Source: Opitutus sp. (GTDB taxonomy: Bacteria; Verrucomicrobiota; Verrucomicrobiae; Opitutales; Opitutaceae). From it: a stretch of DNA of 64,000 nt. Positions 1 through 8,237 of this stretch are shown here, one piece after another. Numbering within the stretch: the first letter of the stretch is position 1; every line of letters starts with the position of its first letter. Both the position numbers and the translations under genes were made by a program. The notes beneath the pieces were generated by a model. It worked only from the letters and a program-made list of their open reading frames with translations. It was not told where the DNA came from and did no database searches. The stretch covers positions 15,344-79,343 of the forward strand of contig SIBR01000013.1 in NCBI GenBank assembly GCA_009695065.1, written 5' to 3'.

Positions 1-147
1 ACCGGCGAGCGGCCGGCTGGGACCAAACTTCTTCCGCACCGCCAGGAGTCCGGGCATTTCATGCTCGGCGATGGCAATTTCTTTGCGACCCCATTCGGCA
101 AGAGCGATGTCCTTGACGTGGTAATCGTTGGCGGGAGAGGAAGACAT
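1..147 (-). CDS. ahcY: Adenosylhomocysteinase, N-terminal part (cut by window edge)
   Basis: Only the first 49 codons are inside the window. They read [20 protein letters not shown] and continue through a segment with AEHEMPGL and a K-x-FG-x-S-x-PL-x-G pattern, which is the conserved beginning of S-adenosylhomocysteine hydrolase. The enzyme splits SAH into adenosine and homocysteine and so relieves product inhibition of methyltransferases. It lies 47 bp downstream of metK on the same strand, so the two probably form one SAM-cycle transcription unit. The catalytic and NAD-binding regions are outside the window. The start is the ATG whose complement is at 145-147. Confidence 0.9.
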   Translation of the reverse strand, partial: MSSSPANDYHVKDIALAEWGRKEIAIAEHEMPGLLAVRKKFGPSRPLAG

Positions 148-194
148 AACGGGCATGGAGAAAAGGATTAGGTTGGGCTTCAGGGACGCTCTTT

Positions 195-1385
<1,191 letters not shown>

Positions 1386-1538
1386 AAAGTAAAGCTCATG
1401 AGCAAAGCAGCAAAAGGGTCGCTCGCAAGCGAAATATCAACATATACCGATTTCGTGATACATAGAAAATCAGCCGGTGGATTTTCCGGCCGGCAACTTC
1501 CCGTTGCGCCGGAGTTCGGCGTCTTCACACTCGCGGTA
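1386..1538 (-). promoter_or_regulatory. metK upstream region with inverted repeats
   Basis: This is the stretch upstream of metK. It is more AT-rich than its surroundings and contains a CGAAAT-N14-ATTTCG inverted repeat at 1430-1455 and the palindrome GCTCATGAGC at 1394-1403. These could form leader hairpins or operator sites. I could not match the stretch to the cores of the SAM-I, SAM-II, SAM-IV or SAH riboswitches, so no class is assigned. A promoter for metK-ahcY should lie here because the flanking sequence on the other side is a decayed gene. Confidence 0.3.
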
Positions 1539-1691
1539 ATGGATCCATTATCCGCGGCAATCCCGATCAGCCTGACGGGGCGCAAGATTTTGGTCGCGGA
1601 CGATGATCGGATGAATCTCCGCATCCTCGGTGGGATTTTACGCGCGGAAGCCGGCCGGCCGCGCCGCGGCTCCCGGTCCCTATTTGTCTAG
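1539..1691 (+). pseudogene. Response-regulator receiver domain stub
   Basis: From the ATG at 1539 the reading frame gives 50 residues. The segment GRKILVADDDRMNLRILGGI is the first beta strand, acidic pocket (DDD) and first helix of a CheY-like receiver domain. Homology stops after about residue 38 and the frame then runs into unrelated sequence ending at a TAG that overlaps the 3' end of the opposite-strand udg gene. The phospho-acceptor aspartate, normally about 45 residues further on, and the signalling surface are missing. It is therefore best read as the 5' remnant of a deleted response regulator rather than a working gene. Confidence 0.7.
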
Positions 1692-2606
1692 AAAGTAGCC
1701 ACGCTGCTTTTCGGAAATCGGCTGCTCCGCACGCTCCATGGCCTTCAGGAGATCTTCCCAAATCAGGCGCTTTTTCCGATTCGTCGGTTCGCGCAGGATG
1801 TAGCTGGGATGGTACGTCACCATCAATGGCTTGCCGGCGAACTCGTGCCACCGGCCGCGCACGTCACCGAGCGCCTTGAACGTGCCAAACCCAAGGAGCC
1901 CCTCCGCCGCCGTTTTGCCCAGCGCGACGAGCAAATCCGGATTCACGACCTCGATCTGCGCCCGGAGATACGGCAGGCAGTAGCGCATTTCCTCGGCCGT
2001 CGGCGGGCGGTTGCCAACCTGCGACGCTCCGGCCGCCGCGGGCAGCTCCGGCCGCCAGTTCATGATGTTGCCGATATAGACCTCCTCGCGTTTCAAACCC
2101 ATGCCCAGAATCATCTTCGTCAGCAGCTGCCCCGCGGGGCCGACAAACGGCTCGCCCTGAATTTCCTCCTCTCCGCCCGGCGCCTCGCCCACGAACATGA
2201 TCTTCGCGTCGATCGAACCGACGCCGAAAACCACTTTTTTCCCCGGACGGATATGCGCCCGGCAGGTCGTGTCGCTGAGGACAATTTCGCGCAACGCGGC
2301 CCACCGCGCCGCCTTGTCGCCCGCCGGCAGGGTCACCGTCGGCACCGCGGGCAACGGAATTGATTCCGGTGTGGCCCGGTCCGGTTGCACGGACGCCAGG
2401 ATCATCTCGCGGGAGGCCGCCCGCGGCCCGGGAGAATCCATCCCGGCCACCGCCCCGGCTGGCGGTGCCTTTTGCGTTCCAGCCCGGCGTACCTGCAGCA
2501 CCGACTTCAACGCCGCGATGCTTTCATCCGAAACCGCGACGGTCCTCACTCCGGCGGTTTTCAGCCGGCGCAACTCAGCGGTGAGAGCAGAAAGGGCATT
2601 ATGCAT
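1680..2606 (-). CDS. udg: Uracil-DNA glycosylase, family 4-like, with reduced cysteine set
   Basis: 308 residues. The C-terminal two thirds carry the superfamily motifs: FVGEAPGGEEEIQGEPFVGP (motif 1 and the water-activating region) and the TYHPSYILR histidine motif near the end. Family 4 enzymes excise uracil from DNA and normally bind a 4Fe-4S cluster through four cysteines (a CxxC before motif 1, one in K-C-R-P, one in a C-x-PYL motif). Here the whole protein has only two cysteines, TTCRAH and YCLPYL, and KCRP reads NWRP, so the usual cluster cannot be built. The first ~100 residues are a low-complexity Ala/Pro-rich extension with no recognised domain. It starts 6 bp after ribE, implying co-transcription. 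Confidence 0.85.
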   Translation of the reverse strand: MHNALSALTAELRRLKTAGVRTVAVSDESIAALKSVLQVRRAGTQKAPPAGAVAGMDSPGPRAASREMILASVQPDRATPESIPLPAVPTVTLPAGDKAARWAALREIVLSDTTCRAHIRPGKKVVFGVGSIDAKIMFVGEAPGGEEEIQGEPFVGPAGQLLTKMILGMGLKREEVYIGNIMNWRPELPAAAGASQVGNRPPTAEEMRYCLPYLRAQIEVVNPDLLVALGKTAAEGLLGFGTFKALGDVRGRWHEFAGKPLMVTYHPSYILREPTNRKKRLIWEDLLKAMERAEQPISEKQRGYFLDK

Positions 2607-2612
2607 CGGCGG

Positions 2613-3209
2613 CTAGACAACCCGTTTCTGCAGCAGTCTCTCAACGTGCTTGCCCAGCAGGTCGAACTCCAAATTTACCGGGTCACCGGCGCATTTCCCT
2701 CTCAGATTCGTGACGGCGAGCGTATGCGGAATCAGCCAGACCGCGATGCTCGTGTCGGTTACTTCCGCAATTGTCAGCGAAATGCCGTCGATGGCGATGC
2801 TCCCCTTGTGCACAAAATGCCGCGTATTTTCCGCCGGCACGCGTACCCGAAGATAGTGATCCTGACCGCGCGGTTCGAAGACCTCGATCACCCCCAGGGC
2901 ATCGACGTGGCCGGTGACAAAGTGCCCGCTCACTTTTCCCCCGAACCGAAGACTCCGTTCGAGATTAACCAAGGCGCCCTCGCGCAACGCGGAAAAATTC
3001 GTCAACCGCCGCGTTTCCGCCAGCACATCGAAGCGCAGCGTAGTCGCGTCAAATCGCGCGGCGGTAAGACAGCACCCGTTGACTGCGATACTGTCGCCGA
3101 CCGTCAGTTCCACGAGCGCAACCCGCGCCGAAATTGCCAGCTCCCAAGCCTCCGTCCCCTTGGCAAAGGCCAGGACGCGGCCCGTTTCCTCGACTATTCC
3201 AGTGAACAT
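2613..3209 (-). CDS. ribE: Riboflavin synthase, alpha subunit
   Basis: 198 residues beginning MFTGIVEETG, the diagnostic N-terminus of riboflavin synthase. The protein consists of two lumazine-binding barrel repeats: the first includes VNGCCLT around residue 47, the second IDGISLT around residue 145, with FVTGHVDA between them. It dismutates two molecules of 6,7-dimethyl-8-ribityllumazine to riboflavin and a pyrimidinedione. The open frame extends 57 codons upstream, but that part shows no homology and the MFTGIVEE ATG is the accepted start. udg follows directly. No other riboflavin genes are in the window. Confidence 0.95.
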   Translation of the reverse strand: MFTGIVEETGRVLAFAKGTEAWELAISARVALVELTVGDSIAVNGCCLTAARFDATTLRFDVLAETRRLTNFSALREGALVNLERSLRFGGKVSGHFVTGHVDALGVIEVFEPRGQDHYLRVRVPAENTRHFVHKGSIAIDGISLTIAEVTDTSIAVWLIPHTLAVTNLRGKCAGDPVNLEFDLLGKHVERLLQKRVV

Positions 3210-3437
3210 CGCCGTCATGGAAATCGTGAATCGACGCGTCGCCAAGCCACAAACAGCATGGCCTCGTGGCGTTGCCACCCGATTCCGCCCGCCGCTGCGC
3301 ATGGTCCATTTTGGACGACGAAGGAATAGCCCGGCCGTCCATTTCGTCGCAACGCGGTGCCAGGCCCGGGCCGCCGCCACTCCGATTTAAATCGCACCAC
3401 CGAAACTCTTTTCTGAAGACTGTGCCCCTGCTTCCGC

Positions 3438-4037
3438 GTGGCCGACCTTGCCGAGAGCTATTCTCAGGAGTCTGAACCAGAACTCCTTCGACGCGCGCAA
3501 GCGGGCGAGGAGACGGCGTTCGGCATCCTGATGCGCGCTTCCTATGAGCCAATTTTCCGGCTCGTGCAGTCGATCGTTCACGATGAACACGCGGCACGCG
3601 ACGTCTGCCAGGAGGTCTGGCTGACGGTCTGGCGCAGCCTGGGAAAGTTTCGCGGCGAGGCGAAGTTTTCCACCTGGGTGCATCCGATCGCCGTGCGCCG
3701 CGCCATCGATCATTTGCGCGGCCGACAGCGTTGGACCAAACGCTTTCTGCCGTTTCTGGTCGGCGACTCCGGCAACGGCGGCGGCACGCCGGAGCCGGTG
3801 GCGGACGGCAATCCCCGCGACGACCTGGAGAAGCGCGAGCACGCCGGCCGGTTTGAGCGTGCGATCGAGTCCTTGCCACCCAAGTATCGGGCCGTGCTCG
3901 CACTGCGCGAAATCCAAGGCCTTTCTTACGACGACATCGCCAAAAGCATCGACGTCCGTCGCGGCACCGTGATGTCGCGGTTGTTTAACGCACGCCGTTT
4001 GCTGGCGCAAAAACTAGAGGATCTGCCATGCGAATAA
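3438..4037 (+). CDS. ECF-type RNA polymerase sigma factor
   Basis: 199 residues. Sigma region 2 is at about residues 30-98, with DVCQEVWLTVWRSLGKFRGE (the 2.2 helix) followed by the STWVHPIAVRRAIDHLR stretch (2.3/2.4). A Gly/Pro-rich linker is followed by region 4 at about 138-190, with SLPPKYRAVLALREIQGLSY and a helix-turn-helix ending in RLFNARRLL. The start is a GTG. It heads a four-gene unit: the next gene overlaps it by 10 bp, and the unit ends with a zinc-finger anti-sigma factor, its probable antagonist. The target promoters and the inducing signal cannot be read from the sequence. Confidence 0.92.
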   Translation: MADLAESYSQESEPELLRRAQAGEETAFGILMRASYEPIFRLVQSIVHDEHAARDVCQEVWLTVWRSLGKFRGEAKFSTWVHPIAVRRAIDHLRGRQRWTKRFLPFLVGDSGNGGGTPEPVADGNPRDDLEKREHAGRFERAIESLPPKYRAVLALREIQGLSYDDIAKSIDVRRGTVMSRLFNARRLLAQKLEDLPCE

Positions 4038-4450
4038 TTCAACTCTTCCTTGCGCTGCTGCTGTTATCCGGCCTGGCGCCACACGCCGGTTTCGCGGCGG
4101 CCGGCGGCCCCACCTCGGTTCGCGCCATTCTCTTCGTCGCGTCGAACCAGCGCGGCACGCCCGATCCAAAACTGCGCTCCTACGAACCCGTGCTGCGGAG
4201 CAACCTGCGCTTCGAAAGCTACCGCTACATGGGCGAAGGGGCGGCCACCGTTGCGCCGGGCGCCACCGCGACGCTGACCCTGCCGGGCGGAAACCGGGTC
4301 GAGCTCGAGCGAGATAAATCAAGCGGACCGGTAAAGGTCCATCGCGGAGGGGCGATCGTATCGATTTCTCCGGGAAAACCGGTGGTCCTGATGGGGGGGC
4401 CCTCGGGCAACAAAGGTGATGTTTTTGGTATCATTGTGCTGGCCAACTGA
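4028..4450 (+). CDS. Secreted protein of unknown function in sigma-factor operon
   Basis: 140 residues starting with a clear Sec signal peptide (MRIIQLFLALLLLSGLAPHA, cleavage probably after an Ala around residue 25). The mature part is about 115 residues, predicted beta-rich, with a TATLTLPGGNRVELE stretch; I recognise no family. Its ATG lies inside the last codons of the sigma gene (10 bp overlap), so translation is probably coupled. The context suggests a periplasmic or envelope role under the ECF sigma factor, possibly in sensing or as output, but nothing in the sequence decides which. Confidence 0.75.
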   Translation: MRIIQLFLALLLLSGLAPHAGFAAAGGPTSVRAILFVASNQRGTPDPKLRSYEPVLRSNLRFESYRYMGEGAATVAPGATATLTLPGGNRVELERDKSSGPVKVHRGGAIVSISPGKPVVLMGGPSGNKGDVFGIIVLAN

Positions 4451-4547
4451 TCGAGCGAGCCGGGCTTCGGCGGTCTGGGGAGGAAGAAAATGAATAAACC
4501 CGCCGGGAGCAGCGTCTCATGGGCAAACCCAACCAAGGGAAAACATC

Positions 4548-4931
4548 ATGAAACCAATCACATTTGTCCTTGTTTCTGTTCTCGCTGGTTTAGGTGTGGT
4601 CGCCGCCCGTGCGGATCAAAACCGGGCTGGTGCCAGCGTGGAGTTTCGCATTGGCCCGAACTACGTCGCTTCCAGCTACGCCGTGCCGGTTCCCGTCTAT
4701 TGCCCGGCACCCGCGCGCTCGTTTGTGCCCGCTCGGGGCCACTGGGACGAAGTGATTGTCAAGACCTGGATGCCGGAACGCTGGGTAACCGGTCGCGATC
4801 GGTGGGGTCGGACTTATCGAGTCATGGCAAAGGGGTATTTCGTCTATCGTACGGAGCGCGTGTGGATTGATGGCAGTCGCGGAGGAGTCTACGGCTACAG
4901 TGGTGGGTGGCACGACGACCGAAACGGTTAG
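4548..4931 (+). CDS. Small secreted protein of unknown function in sigma-factor operon
   Basis: 127 residues with a Sec signal peptide ending ADQNR (cleavage likely after ARA/ADA around residue 22). The mature part is rich in Tyr, Trp, Arg and Gly (W-x-P-x-R-W-V-x-G-R-D-R-W-G) and resembles the short aromatic-rich secreted proteins that often accompany ECF sigma factors. I cannot place it in a named family. A purine-rich AAGGGAAAA lies just before the ATG. It is followed after 14 bp by the anti-sigma factor gene, which supports a single operon from 3438 to 5434. Confidence 0.72.
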   Translation: MKPITFVLVSVLAGLGVVAARADQNRAGASVEFRIGPNYVASSYAVPVPVYCPAPARSFVPARGHWDEVIVKTWMPERWVTGRDRWGRTYRVMAKGYFVYRTERVWIDGSRGGVYGYSGGWHDDRNG

Positions 4932-4945
4932 GAGATTTGCATCTC

Positions 4946-5434
4946 ATGAACTGCCACAAGGCCAGGCACGACATTTTCGCCGAACGAGACGGCCTGCTGG
5001 GCACTGCCGAGCGGGGTGCCCTCGCGGAGCATTTGGAACAGTGTCCAGCGTGCCGCACGATGCGGAACGACTTCACGGCAACCATCGAGGCCTGGCGCGC
5101 GTCGCCCGAACGGGTCACGCTACCCGATGCCAACCTTGAGTGGCAAAAGGTGCGTCGCGAGATTCAACACGGCACCCGCTCGAACGGCTCCTCGTGGCGG
5201 TCTCCCGTAACTTGGTTTGCCCTGCCGCTGGCTGCGGCCGCGGCGCTGGCCGTCGTGCTTTTTGTGACTTCACCGTTCTCGCCTGAAACGGGCGACCGGG
5301 TTTCTTCAGTCGCCGCAACAGCCGGCGCGAGCGACGGTTCGGCGGCGGCGGAGCCCGCCTCCACCGTGGTATTCGTCGATGACAAAACCGGCTGGGTTTT
5401 CGTCTGGGCGGACGACAGCCCGAAGCATATCTGA
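4946..5434 (+). CDS. Zinc-finger anti-sigma factor
   Basis: 162 residues. The N-terminal cytoplasmic domain has the anti-sigma zinc-finger pattern: Cys3 and His29-LEQ-Cys33-PA-Cys36 (H-x3-C-x2-C). One membrane helix follows at about residues 89-110 (WFALPLAAAAALAVVLFV), and about 50 residues are predicted in the periplasm, containing VVFVDDKTGWVFVWADDSP. This layout fits membrane-tethered ECF anti-sigma factors that release their sigma on an envelope signal. The ATG at 4946 is preceded by GGAG 11 bp upstream and places the Cys at residue 3. The partner should be the sigma encoded at 3438. Confidence 0.85.
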   Translation: MNCHKARHDIFAERDGLLGTAERGALAEHLEQCPACRTMRNDFTATIEAWRASPERVTLPDANLEWQKVRREIQHGTRSNGSSWRSPVTWFALPLAAAAALAVVLFVTSPFSPETGDRVSSVAATAGASDGSAAAEPASTVVFVDDKTGWVFVWADDSPKHI

Positions 5435-5475
5435 TCCATCGGGCGCGCGTGAACCCGAGGCATCCCCCCGCCGGA

Positions 5476-6867
5476 TCACTTGAGCTTAACGCGCAGCACG
5501 GCCGTCTCGCCACCCCGGGCGACCAACAGAACGAATTCCGGACGGGAAGTGTCTCGTTCGATTTCCGCCAGCTTTTCCGCCGTCGCCGCGAAGGTCTTCA
5601 CCTCAACGCCATCGATTTCCTTGATCCAATCCTCCTGACGCAGGCCGGCGATGGCGGACGGACTGCTGGGCTTCACGAAATGCACCACGACGCCGGCCGA
5701 CTCGGTCGCGCGAACCCGACGCTCGATCGCGTCACCGTAGACAAACTCCCGAGCGGTAAAGCCGAAGCGGTCGAAATATTTCCGGTCGGCTTCGCGCATC
5801 AACTTCGGCTCCTCCCCGAGAACCGCTTTCAATTCCATCCGTTCGCTGCCCCGCAAGACTCCGATCGCCAGCGTGGCTCCGGGCGTACGTCGATCGATTT
5901 CCCGCTCGATATAAGACACCACCACCCGCTCGGGTTTTAATTGGGGGAGCGGCTTCCCATCGAGGGCCAGGATGATGTCACGATTCTTGAGGCCCGCTTT
6001 CTCGGCCGGACTGCCCTCAAGCACTTCACTCACCACGGCGCCCGACTGGTCGCCAAGGTTAAAGAACTTAGCAACTTCGCGATCCATTGGCTCGAGCCCG
6101 TAGGCCCCCAACCACGCCAGCGGCCGACCCGAGGGATTTTTTGGCACTCGGTCGAGGTTCGGCAGGACATCGCTCGCCAGGAGGAACGCGCTGCTCTCCT
6201 CCACATTTACTAGGAGCACCGGTGCGCCACGGTTGTTACGCGAAAATTGGACGTAGCTCTGGCCGAATGAACTCAGCGCGATGCCAACCAACGCCCCTTC
6301 CCGATCGAAAACGGGCAGCCCGGGAGCAGAGACCTCCTGTTGGGCAATTCCAGTACGCTGCGGGAGCGCTTGGATCAAGGCGAGATGGCTCTGCATGATA
6401 TAGGGGGCGAAATCCTCGTCCTTGTTGCGCAACCCGATCCCCCAGATAAAATCCGCCAGAGCCGGTGCGCGACGGGAGTCTTGCGCGGCAAAAGCCGTGA
6501 CGGGCGTGAGTCTTCCGCGGATTTTTTCGGCCACGCGCACAAAGTGCCAGCCGGTGTATGCGTCCTGCCCCAAATATTCGCCCGGCGTGCTCGCCACCTC
6601 GCTCGGCAGGTAAATCTTGAAATCCTTGAGCTGCCACATCGCCGCTCTCGGATCGACGGAATTTAAGGGAAGAATGATTGTACCGGCGCCGTCGATCACC
6701 GTACCCATGGAGACCGTGGGACGTCGCTCGATCTCCGTCTCAGTAATGTACTCCACCGCCACGACGCATTTCACCCGCTCGGCCCAGAGCGCGGGCAATT
6801 CGGCGGCCGCCCGGAGTCCGGGAGAACAAAGTGCGGCAACCCAAATCGACAGGAGACGAAATTTCAT
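5476..6867 (-). CDS. HtrA-like pseudoprotease with two PDZ domains
   Basis: 463 residues with a signal peptide, an N-terminal trypsin-like fold and two C-terminal PDZ domains (GSPAEKAGLKNRDIILALDG and PSSPSAIAGLRQEDWIKEIDG). By eye alignment with the neighbouring HtrA, all three catalytic residues are gone. The TNAHV histidine site reads LPLNSV, the DLAVLRVD aspartate site reads GWHFVRVA, and the GNSGGP serine site reads SAPGLP. It is therefore probably a non-catalytic scaffold or regulator in the periplasm. The start codon overlaps the stop of the upstream HtrA gene (ATGA), so the two are translationally coupled and the products may form mixed oligomers. Confidence 0.85.
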   Translation of the reverse strand: MKFRLLSIWVAALCSPGLRAAAELPALWAERVKCVVAVEYITETEIERRPTVSMGTVIDGAGTIILPLNSVDPRAAMWQLKDFKIYLPSEVASTPGEYLGQDAYTGWHFVRVAEKIRGRLTPVTAFAAQDSRRAPALADFIWGIGLRNKDEDFAPYIMQSHLALIQALPQRTGIAQQEVSAPGLPVFDREGALVGIALSSFGQSYVQFSRNNRGAPVLLVNVEESSAFLLASDVLPNLDRVPKNPSGRPLAWLGAYGLEPMDREVAKFFNLGDQSGAVVSEVLEGSPAEKAGLKNRDIILALDGKPLPQLKPERVVVSYIEREIDRRTPGATLAIGVLRGSERMELKAVLGEEPKLMREADRKYFDRFGFTAREFVYGDAIERRVRATESAGVVVHFVKPSSPSAIAGLRQEDWIKEIDGVEVKTFAATAEKLAEIERDTSRPEFVLLVARGGETAVLRVKLK

Positions 6868-8234
6868 GGTTTGATAATATACAACGAAACACGCCGGTTG
6901 CGCTGGGCCTCAAACAAAGTGGGCCCGGGCTTCGACTCGTAAGCGGCATGGGCGGCTTTCATGACCTCCAGCGAAGCGACCGGTTGCTGGTTTATTTTCA
7001 CGATGAGGTCTCCACGCGATAATCCGGCTATATCCGCGGGGAACCCCGGCTGTACCCCGATGACGACGACACCCGTGGCGTCGTCGAGTTGGTTTTCCCG
7101 GGCGTAGGCCCGGGAGACCTTGCGCACGCCGAGACCCCATTTATCGAGCGCCCACTCTTCGCCGACCCGGCTTTCGAGTTTTTCCGTCGCCACGTTGTGG
7201 TCCCGGGTCTCCGCACCCCGCTTGACCGTGAGCTTGAGCGATCCGCCTACCGGACGACTGGCAATCTGATCTTGAATCGCCGGAAGCTGTTCCGGAAACC
7301 GTCCGTCGATCTTCGCGCCGTCGAGTGCGAGCAGAATATCGCCCCCGCGCAGTCCGGCCTTCGCCGCCGGTGAACCCGGATCGACGCTGTTGATCAGCAT
7401 GCCCGTGTTGAGCGCGAGGGAGTAAAAATTTTCGAGATCCTGCAGCGCACCCGGGACGATGCCGATATAGCTGCGCGTGATTATTCCGTCCCGCACCAGG
7501 CCGGCCACCACTCGTTTGGCCGTCGCCGCCGGAATGGCAAACCCCAGGTTGTTCGCTCCGAGATAGCCCCGGGAACTGATCCCGACGATCTTGCCGTCCT
7601 CATCCACGAGCGGCCCGCCGGAGTTACCCGGATTGATCGCAGCATCGGTCTGGAGCCAGGTGTTAAACATGCCGGTTTCGTAGCCGTTGATCCCGCGCGT
7701 GTCCTCAAGGTACTGGCTCGTGTTCGAAATGATTCCGCGCGTGACGGTGCGGGTGAGCCCGTGGGGTGTCCCCACGGCAAAAACGACCTCACCCGGGAAA
7801 AGTTTCTCCTTGTCGCCGATAAAATCGGCATGCGCGAGTGTCCAGCCGCGGCGTTTCACTTCCGCCATGTCGACGCGCAGGACCGCAAGATCCGTCCAGT
7901 GGTCCCAGCCCACGAGTTTGGCGCTGACCCGCTCAAGATTGGACAACGTGATGTTGAGTTCGACCGCCCGGGGGCTCGCCACGTGGGCGTTGGTCAGCAC
8001 GATCCCGTCGGCGGTAACAATGACGCCGGACCCGATGCTGGCGGTGAACCGTCGCGCGCCGGCTTCAAATGCGATTTCGCGCACATCGATGCGTACCACC
8101 GCCTCCAGCAACTGGTTAAAGCCCCGCGACGTCGTGCCCCGCCCCGCCAGCGCCGGCGAGAAAAACACGACGATCAGTGCGCCGAGAGCGAAGATTGACC
8201 GGGGTGGGAAAGGTTTCACAGTGGCGGGTTTCAC
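6864..8234 (-). CDS. HtrA/DegP-family serine endoprotease with PDZ domains
   Basis: About 456 residues. Signal peptide ([18 protein letters not shown]), then a trypsin-like domain with an intact triad: His in LTNAHV, Asp in DLAVLRVD and Ser in NPGNSGGPL. Two PDZ domains follow ([19 protein letters not shown] and [19 protein letters not shown]). It should degrade or refold damaged envelope proteins. Start choice is uncertain: GTG at 8234, GTG at 8219, or an ATG at 8270 lying inside leuS. I chose 8234. The divergent leuS starts at 8238, so each promoter must lie within the other gene. The 3' end overlaps the next gene by 4 bp. Confidence 0.88.
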   Translation of the reverse strand: MKPATVKPFPPRSIFALGALIVVFFSPALAGRGTTSRGFNQLLEAVVRIDVREIAFEAGARRFTASIGSGVIVTADGIVLTNAHVASPRAVELNITLSNLERVSAKLVGWDHWTDLAVLRVDMAEVKRRGWTLAHADFIGDKEKLFPGEVVFAVGTPHGLTRTVTRGIISNTSQYLEDTRGINGYETGMFNTWLQTDAAINPGNSGGPLVDEDGKIVGISSRGYLGANNLGFAIPAATAKRVVAGLVRDGIITRSYIGIVPGALQDLENFYSLALNTGMLINSVDPGSPAAKAGLRGGDILLALDGAKIDGRFPEQLPAIQDQIASRPVGGSLKLTVKRGAETRDHNVATEKLESRVGEEWALDKWGLGVRKVSRAYARENQLDDATGVVVIGVQPGFPADIAGLSRGDLIVKINQQPVASLEVMKAAHAAYESKPGPTLFEAQRNRRVSLYIIKP

Positions 8235-8237
8235 ACG

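Noticed and set aside
1386..1538. SAM or SAH riboswitch before metK
   Set aside because: Hairpins exist, but no core motif of a known class could be identified by eye.
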